In this document: positions 1 to 7,634 of the stretch, one piece after another | How positions within the stretch are numbered: the stretch's first letter is position 1 | Layout of the letters: every line of letters begins with the position of its first letter | Origin: Chondrilla cf. caribensis | Lineage: Eukaryota > Porifera > Demospongiae > Chondrillida > Chondrillidae | Assembly: GCA_964020155.1 (NCBI GenBank) | Contig: OZ026561.1 | Coordinates: forward strand, 1,317,047-1,327,046 | Direction: 5' to 3' | Length of the DNA: 10,000 bases | Position numbers and translations under genes: made by a program | Notes under the pieces: generated by a model | The model's input: only the letters and a program-made list of their open reading frames with translations | The model's database searches: none | What the model was told of the DNA's origin: nothing

Positions 1-50
1 TAGTATATGTACATACACATACATAGTCTTATGCAAACAATGTTACATTC

Positions 51-95
<45 letters not shown>

Positions 96-102
96 GTATA
101 TA
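51..102. repeat. (TA)n microsatellite
   Basis: An almost pure alternating TA tract ends in a short TACATA run. It is simple-sequence DNA with no coding content. The rest of 1-273 shows nothing recognisable. Confidence 0.9.
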
Positions 103-273
103 CATACATAATAGCTTCAAAACTTAGCAAAATCACGCCTAACATAGGTGTTTTTTACTGATTTGGAACCTATGAATACTGTAGTTGTAAAAGGACATGA
201 ATTTGTGTATGTTTGTATGACAAGATGCATCACTTCAATGCAACGAGAATATTACAATAATATGTACCTCTAT

Positions 274-897
274 AGCCCCTTCACACTAGAGAAATCTTAA
301 AGCGATTCCATTAAATCACTTCTGTAACTGGTTTAACTAAACCAGTTTGGCGTGTTTACACGTATTACAAATAACCGGTTTAGAAAGCGATTTGCGCTTC
401 GACAAATGTGAATTCTGGAGCGATTTAAATCGGTTTCCGCGAAGTTTCCGCTAAATACTGGAGTTTCAGATTGAAATAACCGATAATACCCACATTTTGT
501 TATTTTCTCCTTAAGGTCACCAGCTATTCTTCATAAATGAAGGGTTAGCAAACAACCGAATACATCTTATGTTGATATTTTACGGCGGGAAGTGACTATA
601 TCTATTTTAAGCTTTAAAAAAGTTCATTTTCGCTGCCATATTTATGGATACAACTTTTAATGAGTCTAACATGACGGATAAAAGATTATAAAGCACAATA
701 AGATGCCGAAATACTCCAATTATCTGCTCTTAAAGCGATATAACCTACGAAAATCGTTTACACTCGAAGCGCTTCATTTTAAACCGACTTCGAACCAACT
801 ACAAACCACCTCCACGTGTTTACACACTCGCGAGTTAAAGCGATTAAGTTTAAAGTGCTTTACGAACCATTTTTAAAGCTCTAGTGTAAAAGGGGCT
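274..897. mobile_element. Non-autonomous TIR DNA transposon (MITE), copy 1
   Basis: A 624-bp unit begins AGCCCCTTCACACTAGAG and ends CTCTAGTGTAAAAGGGGCT, so the termini are inverted copies of each other. TAT lies directly outside both ends (271-273 and 898-900), a 3-bp target-site duplication. A second copy of the unit with the same ends is at 1123. The motif TTAAAGCGATT and variants (AAATCGCTT, AAAGCGCTT) recur in both orientations near the ends, as expected for subterminal transposase sites. No long frame is present, so the element needs a transposase from elsewhere. A 3-bp duplication is usual for PIF/Harbinger, but CACTA-like or other groups are possible and the superfamily is not proven. 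Compared with copy 2, about 38 bp near the right end are missing. Confidence 0.85.
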
Positions 898-1122
898 TAT
901 CAGACCATGCTTGTACACTTCCCTGAAGCACAAATATTATAAGGAATAAAATGAATAGCATCTCTTCTAGAAATAACAATCTAGCCACAAAACATGTTTA
1001 TTCGATTACCGTCCTTATCAGCCAATACGTACTTGCAAACAATTAACAAATAATAGCATTTAAAGCAATAATGATGAACACACATTAACACTGTATACAA
1101 ATAACCACACAAAACAAACAAA
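898..1122. other. Spacer between the two transposon copies
   Basis: This is AT-rich sequence without a gene or repeat that I can recognise. Its ends carry the target duplications TAT (898-900) and AAA (1120-1122). Confidence 0.6.
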
Positions 1123-1784
1123 AGCCCCTTTTACATTAGAGAAATCTTAAAGCGATTCCGTTAAATCGCTTCTGTAACTGGTTTAACTAAACCGGTTTGG
1201 TGTGTTTACACATATTACGAATAACCGGTTTAGAAAGCGATTTGCGCTTCGAGGAATGTAAACGCTGGAGCGATTTAAATCGGTTTCCGCGAAGTTTCTG
1301 CTAAATACTGGAGTTTCAGATTTGAAATAACCGATAATACCCACATTTTGTCTTTTTCTCCTTAACGTCACCAGTTATTCTTCGTAAATGAAGGGTTAGC
1401 AAACAACCGAATACATTTTATGTTGATATTTTACGGCGGGAAGCGACTATATCTATTTTAAGCTTTAAAAAGTTCATTTTTGCTGTCATACTTATGGATA
1501 CAACTTTTAATGAGCCTAACATGACGGATAGAAGATTACAAAGCACAATAAAATGCCAAAATACTCCGATTATCTGCTTTTAAAGCGATATAACCTACGA
1601 AAATCGTTTACACTCGAAGCGCTTCATTTTAAACCGACTTCGAACCGACTTTAAACCACCTCCGTAGGTGGTTTACTTAAATCGATTTCGTAATCGCTTT
1701 AACGCGTTCACACACTCGCGAGTTAAAGCAATTTAGTTTAAAGCGCTTCACGAACCGCTTTAAAGCTCTAGTGTAAAAGGGGCT
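1123..1784. mobile_element. Non-autonomous TIR DNA transposon (MITE), copy 2
   Basis: This 662-bp unit is closely similar to 274-897 and lies in the same orientation. It begins AGCCCCTTTTACATTAGAG and ends CTCTAGTGTAAAAGGGGCT. AAA flanks both ends (1120-1122 and 1785-1787), a duplication different from that of copy 1, so the two copies inserted independently rather than by local tandem duplication. It keeps an internal hairpin at 1653-1674 (arms AAACCACCT and AGGTGGTTT, 4-nt loop) and an adjoining segment that copy 1 lacks. The 62-codon minus-strand frame inside it is not conserved as a protein and is treated as chance. Confidence 0.87.
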
Positions 1785-1918
1785 AAATACGTATAATGTT
1801 ATAAGTAGTAATTAACTCAATAGTTTGCAATTTAGAGCATTTGTACTACAAACACTAGTAATATGTATTTACATAATTATTATTATCGCCCGATGACGTC
1901 ATACATCGAAGGCACCAC

Positions 1919-1970
1919 CTGGGCAGTAAATTGTTTACTACCCTGGGTAGTAAATTGGCTAAGTACCCAG
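1919..1970. repeat. Foldback with TACTACCC arms
   Basis: The core is a perfect 10-bp inverted repeat, TTTACTACCC (1934-1943) and GGGTAGTAAA (1945-1954), around one T. The outer CTGGG/CCCAG at 1919 and 1970 extends it imperfectly. The TACTACCC motif returns in the inverted repeat at 2382-2495, which suggests that both belong to one repeat family. Confidence 0.65.
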
Positions 1971-2112
1971 TTTATAATAACAATGCCCTTTTAAGGAAAG
2001 GTAATTAATTTACATCAATTATGTTATGCAAAGTACAATGAATAACTCTGAAGCTAGAATCTGCTACTAAAACTAGGTTTAGGACGATATCGCTAAAGTC
2101 GTCTATAGGAAC

Positions 2113-2241
2113 TTATCCTTTAGTAAACTCTTCGAAATCTTCATCAGGGACATCGAAATTGAAACGTCTTCTAGCGTGAGGTGGAAATTTCTCCTTACTA
2201 TTCGGTGGTTTTAGAGAAGAGGTTTGCGGACGTTTAGCCAT
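2113..2241 (-). pseudogene. 42-codon frame, possible remnant of a mobile-element protein
   Basis: The frame starts ATG at 2241, ends TAA at 2113-2115 and encodes 42 residues. The N-terminal part is basic and Pro-rich (MAKRPQTSSLKPPNSKEK) and is followed by RRRFNFDVPDEDFEEFTKG. Composition looks coding-like rather than random: basic start, then an acidic helix-like segment. The RRF...DEDFEEF..KG pattern, with VP immediately after the stop, reminds me of the N-terminus of Crypton-derived/KIAA1958-like tyrosine-recombinase proteins of marine invertebrates, where KG-x-VP continues into the recombinase. That is recollection, not a search. The frame lies inside a repeat-like region (1919-2495), which suits a truncated, internally deleted element. 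It could also be an unrelated short peptide or chance. Confidence 0.35.
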
Positions 2242-2381
2242 ATTTACCACACGATAAAACACTAAATGTACCCAAGGACACTTACAACGTATTTGAACGA
2301 AAGCAGAAGCTATTCTCCTGCATATCTGTGATGTTTCAAATTCGAGCGATCATACTCCCCAATCCCCTGCAGCAATAAGCA

Positions 2382-2495
2382 AGTTACTACCCGACTTCGA
2401 TTACGTAATGAATTTATTGTACTCGCCCCTCGGGTGCTACGCGCCCTCGTGCCTCAGACAATAAATTGTTACATAGTAGAAGTCAGGTAGTAACT
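2382..2495. repeat. Imperfect inverted repeat (foldback element or TIR pair)
   Basis: AGTTACTACCCGACTTC (2382-2398) is repeated inverted as GAAGTCAGGTAGTAACT (2479-2495) with one mismatch. The pairing continues less perfectly inward through TTTATTGT/ACAATAAA. The centre is unusually GC-rich for this window and contains GGGTGC-TAC-GCGCCC. It may be a small foldback element by itself or one end of the 1919-2495 unit. No clear target-site duplication was found. Confidence 0.6.
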
Positions 2496-2641
2496 AGTAC
2501 TTATGTTCTACTAACATACATTCATAACACTGGACATATACATGGTTACAAACAGTTACTGTGTGGACATTATTCAGTCTGAAGTTACTGTTTACAACAC
2601 ATAACACTCAAAATTATCACATAATTGTTATGAAACCACAC

Positions 2642-2713
2642 ATGTAACATGTACAACAATAAACACAATAATCTGCACCCATACAAAGTTTATTGTTGTG
2701 TTACATGTTACAT
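2642..2713. repeat. Inverted repeat able to form a long hairpin
   Basis: ATGTAACATGTACAACAATAAAC (arm, 2642-2664) is matched inverted at 2688-2713. About 23 bp pair, with one 3-nt bulge and a 23-nt loop. The size and shape are like a microRNA precursor, but a decayed foldback repeat would look the same. Neither strand carries a coding frame here. Confidence 0.6.
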
Positions 2714-2719
2714 CCATGT

Positions 2720-4111
2720 GAATTCTGCAAATACATCCTCATTTGTGAATATACTCAACTGATGTCACAAATGACCAAAGTGGTATTTATGTATGTATGC
2801 ATATTTTAACTTGTGCACAATTCATTATACAAATTAACAAGATCTATTGTTCATATGTATACATCATGAAAACACGAGATTCAGTGCTGTGGACAAGCGA
2901 GTTCTACCTTTATAATTATACATAATCCAGCAGTACTGTAGGTCCCATCAAACAAAATCACCACCCAATGCAGGTACACATGCATGTACATACGGATGTA
3001 CATACGTAGCAGCATACAGTCAACACTTGTATGATAATATACACATATGTAAATGAGAAAATACATACCCATTCATCAGTCTGAGAGTATAGCTGCTTAA
3101 AATGAACAATTTCATATCAGACTGTACTGCTAGCTCCAACACAGTCTCAGTTTTGAGACTGTGCGTTCATGGAGGTCAGCGCAGTATTGGCTGACAACCG
3201 AGAATGGACGAATATAACAGGCAGTTACATGGTTTAACAATTGAAAGATCCGCTGGTAGAACAGAAGGTGCTAGATAGTAAGAAAGGCTACATTATACGT
3301 AAACACACATGCACGAATGAGTGTATTTGTATTGGCTTCATTGTTGCACATGTACAGCAGACACTGCTTAATGAAATGCATACACACATCAACAAAATGT
3401 GTATGTGGGTCTGGTAGTTACCCTTCAATTAGATGATGCTCTTGTGAAATAACATATTTATCTCACCATGAAGTCATTACGGGCCATTGGTAGTCATAGG
3501 TTTGAAATTTAGCAATTGAATAAAGCCTGCATTACTGAGAACTATGTATTTGATATTGTATCGTTGCACTAACTGCAACTTCACAAATTCCATCATCCCT
3601 CCATCCCCATCAAATCCTGTATCAAACTCTGGCTAGTATTGGCTCGGGAGCATTTGTACTCTTGTACCAAAACATCCATAGGATTCATTGCCCAGCAGTC
3701 TCTAATGTACATACATACAGTACATATCCACATACTTATGTATATGCATACATACAGTATGTGCATTCACAAATCTAGGCAGGCTAAACATATACAAATA
3801 TACACTGAGCCGTAGAGGAGTCATCAAAATATCCCATAGACAGTAGAACCCCACAAACATAGTACAAGTACGTATGTGCACACACAAACAGTACAATGTA
3901 CACAGTTGTGTGCTTCCATTTCAATACCGTCTCAGATTTGGTAAAGAAATGGGGATTAGGCAGAGAATGGAGCGACTGTAATATTTCCCTGTACTCTTCA
4001 ACCCTTAAAGACTACCCTTCAATTTGAGACTCTAGACACCAACAAATACAGTACAACCGAATACACAAATCCAAAGTTATACTCCTGGAGCAGTGAAGTT
4101 GGTCAATTTAC
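2720..4111. other. Non-coding stretch, probably SRRT intron 3
   Basis: No exon with matching splice sites and phase could be supported here. It holds ATAC-rich low-complexity patches (about 3700-3770 and 2970-3010) and a short hairpin at 3140-3163. Because SRRT exon 3 ends at 4112 with a good donor and its next conserved residues (usually F-x-x-KYHP) are not found to the left, this stretch is most simply intron. Confidence 0.5.
3140..3163. repeat. Perfect 10-bp hairpin
   Basis: CACAGTCTCA (3140-3149) and TGAGACTGTG (3154-3163) are perfect inverted repeats around GTTT. The stem is short but stable; its role is unknown. Confidence 0.7.
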
Positions 4112-4306
4112 CATTCTTCATCTTTGTGTTTATCAAAGAACTCTTCTACTTGCTTCTTGCGAAATTCATTCTTGTATTCGGCATACCTCTCCACTGCCTC
4201 CACCTCATCGATGGCATCGCTCTGCTGGGCAAGAAACTGTTTAAAGGACAGCAGCATGTTGGAGGGCGGAGGTCTCATGTCATCTCGCGGCCCTCGTGCT
4301 CCTGAT
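4112..4306 (-). CDS. SRRT: SRRT coding exon 3 (start of SERRATE/Ars2 N domain)
   Basis: At 195 nt, this exon completes Arg117 and encodes residues 118-181 plus two bases of a Trp codon. It contains MLLSFKQFL, DEVEAVERYAEYK and FFDKHKDEEW, the strongest family match in the gene. The acceptor is GTGGGTGTAG/A and the donor ATG/GTAAAT. The frame also runs open upstream through the microsatellite in intron 2, which is a property of TG/TATG repeats and not extra protein. Confidence 0.94.
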
Positions 4307-5862
4307 CTACACCCACAGCAGAGAACATACGCATGTACATACATAGATACATACATACATACATACATACACACACATACGTACATACATACATACATAC
4401 ATACACATATACATAAAACATAAATATGACATACATACATACAGCAAAATACAGCATACATGCATATGTACACACACACACAAACACACACACACATGTA
4501 CATGCATACATACATACATACATACACACACACACAAACACACACACACATGTACATGCATACATACATACATAATATGTGTAAATACGAGTTGAAATCG
4601 CGTAACTTGGAAATGGCAGCATTGACCATTCTTAACACTTAACAAATAAAACAGAACATGTGCTAAGAATAAAATTTGCCGTGTTACACAATTATGCCGA
4701 AATGTTTCATAATGGCTGATCAAAGAAGTGATTTCGAAGTGACTTGACAACATGCTCCTTCCTGGACAAGAAGGATCCAGTGTTTTCTGATAATCTACTT
4801 TGACTATAAAGTGTACGATTAAAAGTTTATTTGACCATAATCAATACGTATTATAATGATGGTTTAAAGATTGGATACGTGTGTAACCAGCCATACTAAA
4901 TTGTGCTTAGCCAAACATCCAACCCAAACATTCTGGAGTGCACAAAAGGCCGAAATTGTCGGACAATGTCCAAATGCCAACTGGTGTTCCAAAAACCTAT
5001 ATCTTGAATCCTAGAAACAGGCAATACCTAGGAAAAGCTGGTGGGATTCTGGATCGCATATCCCTTCCTCCTGGGATCCACGGCCCTGGCATCATCATCC
5101 CTGGTCCGCCATGCCCACCTGGTGGGAAGTCATTCAAACTCTCCCTACAATTGCAACAGAGTAACACAGTCAGTTGATCTCAAAAACTATAAAAATAATC
5201 AAATAATATGGATTTCAAAAACACACACTGCACTATCTACGTATGCACAGTTTCCAGGGTGTGTGAATAGGTTTGGTTGTTGACACTTTCTTATTGGTTA
5301 GTTGGAATGATTACTGCAGTCTCCCCACCTCAGGGTCAAAATTTGGAGTGTAAACATGAAAATATACATCAAAACTCTTAAAAACCAAAGGTTCCACTTG
5401 TATCAAAACATAAAAGCACTATTCTGTTATTATCGGGTAGCTTCATTTACTCGTCCACTAATGGAATGAAAAGGAGTATGTATTATACTCGAGTAGACTA
5501 TTTAGCACACAGTTGTGGCTGTTCCAAGTTGGAATGTTCATGGTTATGTGAACCCTTCCATTAGCTGGTTCGGTTCACACTTTGCTCATCTGTTATTTGG
5601 GTGATATGCGTTCATATTGTTATCCTAACCAATGCTCTCTCTTCATCCTCTTGGAACCGTGGCCATAAAGCGGAGGGGAATCCGCTCTACCGCCACGAGA
5701 GAATGTAGGGGATGGTGGTCTTCGTTTTTCCCTTCTTCCTCCTTCGTGATAATCATCGTGATATCTACCTGATCTTTTCATCATTCCACGTTCGGAATCA
5801 CTTCTTTCTCGGGCGAATTTACTACGCCTCTCCCCTCTTCCTTCATCGTCGCTGTCCCCCAT
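4112..5862 (-). CDS. SRRT: SRRT/ARS2 (serrate RNA effector molecule), first three coding exons, partial
   Basis: SRRT/ARS2 is a nuclear protein that binds the cap-binding complex and directs capped transcripts to microRNA processing, 3'-end formation, export or decay. Coding exons are 5630-5862, 5028-5144 and 4112-4306, joined in the order of the minus strand. Together they give about 181 residues, the N-terminal fifth of a family usually near 870. Evidence: MGDSDDE at the start, a basic Arg/Ser/Gly-rich region, KRMKREHW, a Gly/Pro/Met-rich linker, then the start of the SERRATE/Ars2 N-terminal domain with DEVEAVERY and ending HKDEEW, a family hallmark. Introns at 5145-5629, 4307-5027 and from 4111 leftward all have GT/AG ends and phase 2. 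The frame is open upstream to 6072, but MGDSDDE and the AAAATGG context mark the true start. The remaining exons lie outside the window or in unrecognised sequence. Confidence 0.93.
4327..4575. repeat. Compound (ACAT)n/(CA)n microsatellite in SRRT intron 2
   Basis: Runs of ACAT and CA alternate. A composite of about 54 bp (CA run, CAAACA interruption, ATGTACATGCATAC, ACAT run) is present twice in tandem near 4471-4575. On the SRRT transcript it reads as UG and UAUG repeats directly upstream of the exon 3 acceptor. It yields long cysteine/valine/tyrosine open frames in several frames, which are artefacts. Confidence 0.92.
5028..5144 (-). CDS. SRRT: SRRT coding exon 2 (Gly/Pro/Met-rich linker)
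   Basis: At 117 nt, this exon completes Trp78 and encodes residues 79-116 plus two bases of Arg117. The peptide runs from ESLNDFPPGGHGG through GPGMMMPGPW to RIPPAFP, matching in character the low-complexity linker of animal ARS2. The acceptor is TTGCAATTGTAG/G and the donor CCTAG/GTATTG. The length is a multiple of three, yet skipping it would join TG to A and make TGA. Confidence 0.87.
5145..5629 (-). other. SRRT intron 1
   Basis: This 485-bp intron runs from GTTAGG to TTGTAG on the minus strand. I see no other gene, repeat or structured element in it. Confidence 0.85.
5630..5862 (-). CDS. SRRT: SRRT coding exon 1
   Basis: This exon encodes residues 1-77 plus two bases (TG) of Trp78. It starts MGDSDDEGRGERRSKF, is rich in Arg, Ser and Asp and ends KRMKREH, a likely nuclear-localisation stretch. 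The donor reads TTG/GTTAGG at 5630/5629. TG joins the first G of exon 2 to give TGG. Confidence 0.93.
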
Positions 5863-5940
5863 TTTATTTCGAGACACGTGGCTTGACAGGCGCAATGTGT
5901 CTATCAAGCGCCGGGGGCGGAGAGCGTTCAAGGTAACCAT
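5863..5940 (-). promoter_or_regulatory. SRRT 5' region with E-box and GC-box
   Basis: Directly upstream of the start codon lie CACGTG (5875-5880) and GGGGGCGG (5913-5920, an Sp1-type GC-box). This stretch is clearly more GC- and CpG-rich than its surroundings, as expected for a housekeeping promoter or 5' UTR. The transcription start cannot be placed. Confidence 0.45.
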
Positions 5941-6040
5941 AATAACTCCGACTGTGTGACCTTTATTAATTTTTTCAAATTTTATACACTTTGAGTAAGT
6001 ATAATATAAGAAGCACATTTTACATCCTCTAATCAGATAG

Positions 6041-6110
6041 GTCACAATGGTGCAGTGGTCAGGTGTCAGCATCTACAGGCTCCTGGTTGGGTGGTTCAAT
6101 TTCAGGTCAT
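6041..6110 (+). mobile_element. tRNA-derived SINE-like sequence
   Basis: TGGTGCAGTGGTCAGG (6048-6063) resembles a tRNA A box and GGTTCAATTTC (6093-6103) a B box (consensus GGTTCRANNCC). They are about 45 bp apart, as in tRNA genes. The arms do not fold into a complete tRNA, so this is best read as the head of a tRNA-derived SINE. The 3' boundary is unclear; the AT-rich sequence to about 6250 may be its body. Confidence 0.5.
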
Positions 6111-6480
6111 AGAGCATCTGATATCCTTGTTTCATGCATTCCCGTAAAACATTCCCTAGTTATATTGGATATGTTGTTCCCTCATATATTACAATCAACT
6201 AGGATGAAATTCAGGTCATCACATCATACTGCATACAGGCCTAGGTTATATTGCATCAAGGTGTACAGTTTCAACCTATAGGCATATGTACAGTTATAGT
6301 ACGCTGCATGATGTATTTGTATGTTATTGACTGCTGAGAAATCAAAAACATAATAATGTGTGCCATTGAAACACATATAAATGCAGCATTAGCCATAAGG
6401 GTAGCATATAGTATGTGGTATGGCTGTAATCCCGTGATGGTACTGTTGTTTACATGTTCCAAAACAAATAAGATGTGTTA
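6111..6480. other. Intergenic stretch
   Basis: No gene, RNA or clear repeat is recognised between the SINE-like head and the poly(A) signal of the GATA gene. Its first part may be the body of the SINE. Confidence 0.5.
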
Positions 6481-6485
6481 ATTTT

Positions 6486-6491
6486 TTTATT
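6486..6491 (-). terminator. Candidate poly(A) signal of the GATA-type gene
   Basis: AATAAA on the minus strand lies about 410 nt beyond the stop codon at 6900-6902. It is the nearest canonical signal I found on that strand. The intervening sequence has no other frame and would be 3' UTR. Confidence 0.45.
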
Positions 6492-6899
6492 ATATTATTT
6501 ACAACATTCAACAATAATTAATGATCTTCTGCTATGGTGCAATTTCAATGGATACATGGAGTACTATACATATTAAGCAATATTATATATAGCCATAATT
6601 TATAAACAGAAATCTGACAAATAAATAATTGCAATAAGGAATGTTACAGTAAAAATAGCAATGGGTAGGGTGGAAGTGTGTGTGTGGGATATGTTTCGAA
6701 CTGTACAGAGAATTAACATATAATATAAAGACATACACTGAGAAATTCGGAAATTCCACATACACACGCGTGCATGTACATTGAATATTCAAGTTTTTCA
6801 GCCCTCGATTATAACATACATGGCACACACATACATTTCTACAATGGTAGAATAAATGCAAATGCGAACAATGGAACACATGGGTACATACACACTCTT

Positions 6900-7634
6900 T
6901 CAGCAGCTTATCAGAGCACTCCCACATCTGCTGCACTGACCAGTGGTGCAGGCTTCCTTGCGTGGCACGTATCTGCACACACTGCAAGAAGTCTTGTACT
7001 TTCGGTAGCGGATTCCGCATGCGTTACAGTAAGGGATGCCGTCCTCCGAATCTCTCCAAAGGGGAGTCTTCTTGGTACCACAAGACGCACAAGTCTTACC
7101 AGTCGATCTGTTAGCAGACAGAAGAACTTTTGGGCGGGAAATGTTGGGGCGGTTCGGATTGGGCTTCTTCACCGTACCAACGTAGGGCTCCAGTCTATCG
7201 GTCATCGAGAGGGGAGTGAACTCAGCAACCTTAAACAATTTCTTCTTTCGTATCGGTTCGTCAAAGACGGAAACATCTTCATCGCCGGAATACACTCCTT
7301 CGTCTGGCGATAGGGCAGTTGCGGTCGATGAAAACAATCTCCGTTTGATATTGGATAGAGTCTTCAGAGATCGGAGAGGTTTCCTCTTACTTTTGGAGTC
7401 CTGGCGCGAGATATCGAGGGAGATGGTACCTCCCTCCATGAAATTCTGCCACTGTATCAGAAAAGAGCAGCTGCCCAAGTTTTGGTCGTTTTCGCGATAG
7501 CTTCCTTCTGGTAGTCTCTTTTTCACTCTAGGGGCCTTGACGAGGGTTGATTCTCGCGGAGGAGGACCAGATTCCGATCTGGGAGGAGTGACAAAATGCA
7601 AGGGATTTTTGTCCATGTCGTTTTCAGCGTCCAT
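6900..7634 (-). CDS. ZGLP1: GATA-type zinc-finger protein, ZGLP1-like
   Basis: This 244-residue frame encodes a probable nuclear DNA-binding transcription regulator. A GATA finger C-x2-C-x17-C-x2-C uses Cys182, Cys185, Cys203 and Cys206, with the core TPLWRDSEDGIPYCNACGIR. It is followed at once by a second cysteine cluster (Cys217, 220, 229, 234, 237; VPRKEACTTGQCSRCG), the tail type known from vertebrate ZGLP1, and not by the basic tail of GATA1-6. Only one finger is present. The N-terminal 180 residues are Ser/Pro/Lys-rich with basic patches near 37-41, 81-100 and 129-135 and an acidic stretch near 110-127. The ATG at 7634 follows an in-frame TGA two codons upstream. The coding region has no intron; TTTTAG or GACAG just before the ATG could be the acceptor of a 5' UTR intron. 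In mice, ZGLP1 acts in germ cells; any such role here is inference. Orthology could also be to a wider GATA-like group. Confidence 0.88.
   Translation of the reverse strand: MDAENDMDKNPLHFVTPPRSESGPPPRESTLVKAPRVKKRLPEGSYRENDQNLGSCSFLIQWQNFMEGGTISLDISRQDSKSKRKPLRSLKTLSNIKRRLFSSTATALSPDEGVYSGDEDVSVFDEPIRKKKLFKVAEFTPLSMTDRLEPYVGTVKKPNPNRPNISRPKVLLSANRSTGKTCASCGTKKTPLWRDSEDGIPYCNACGIRYRKYKTSCSVCRYVPRKEACTTGQCSRCGSALISC

Noticed and set aside
3477..3632. 52-codon minus-strand open stretch with FDGDGGMMEFVKLQLVQRYN
   Set aside because: It is coding-like at first sight but has no family match, no clear splice sites and no link in phase to SRRT.
3928..4003. Possible SRRT exon 4 (minus) with peptide VEEYREILQSLHSLPNPHFF
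   Set aside because: It has AG and GT ends and the right starting phase and looks helical, but it does not match the conserved SRRT sequence after HKDEEW, and its acceptor has a weak pyrimidine tract. It could be chance or a lineage-specific exon.
4307..4753. Long Cys/Val/Tyr/Met-rich frames on the minus strand (and Thr/His-rich on the plus strand)
   Set aside because: They are translations of the TG/TATG microsatellite in SRRT intron 2. Only the part below 4307 is protein-coding.
4938..5177. Plus-strand frames rich in Pro/Gly and Leu/Ser
   Set aside because: They are antisense to SRRT exon 2, which is Gly/Pro-rich and explains the open frame.
5863..6072. Upstream extension of the SRRT exon 1 frame
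   Set aside because: The frame is open, but the extra residues look non-coding. MGDSDDE is the conserved family start and has a good start context.
6048..6120. Functional tRNA gene
   Set aside because: The A- and B-box-like parts are present, but the acceptor and anticodon stems do not pair.
6774..7313. 179-codon plus-strand frame over the GATA gene
   Set aside because: It overlaps the zinc finger on the other strand and shows no domain of its own, so it is a shadow frame.
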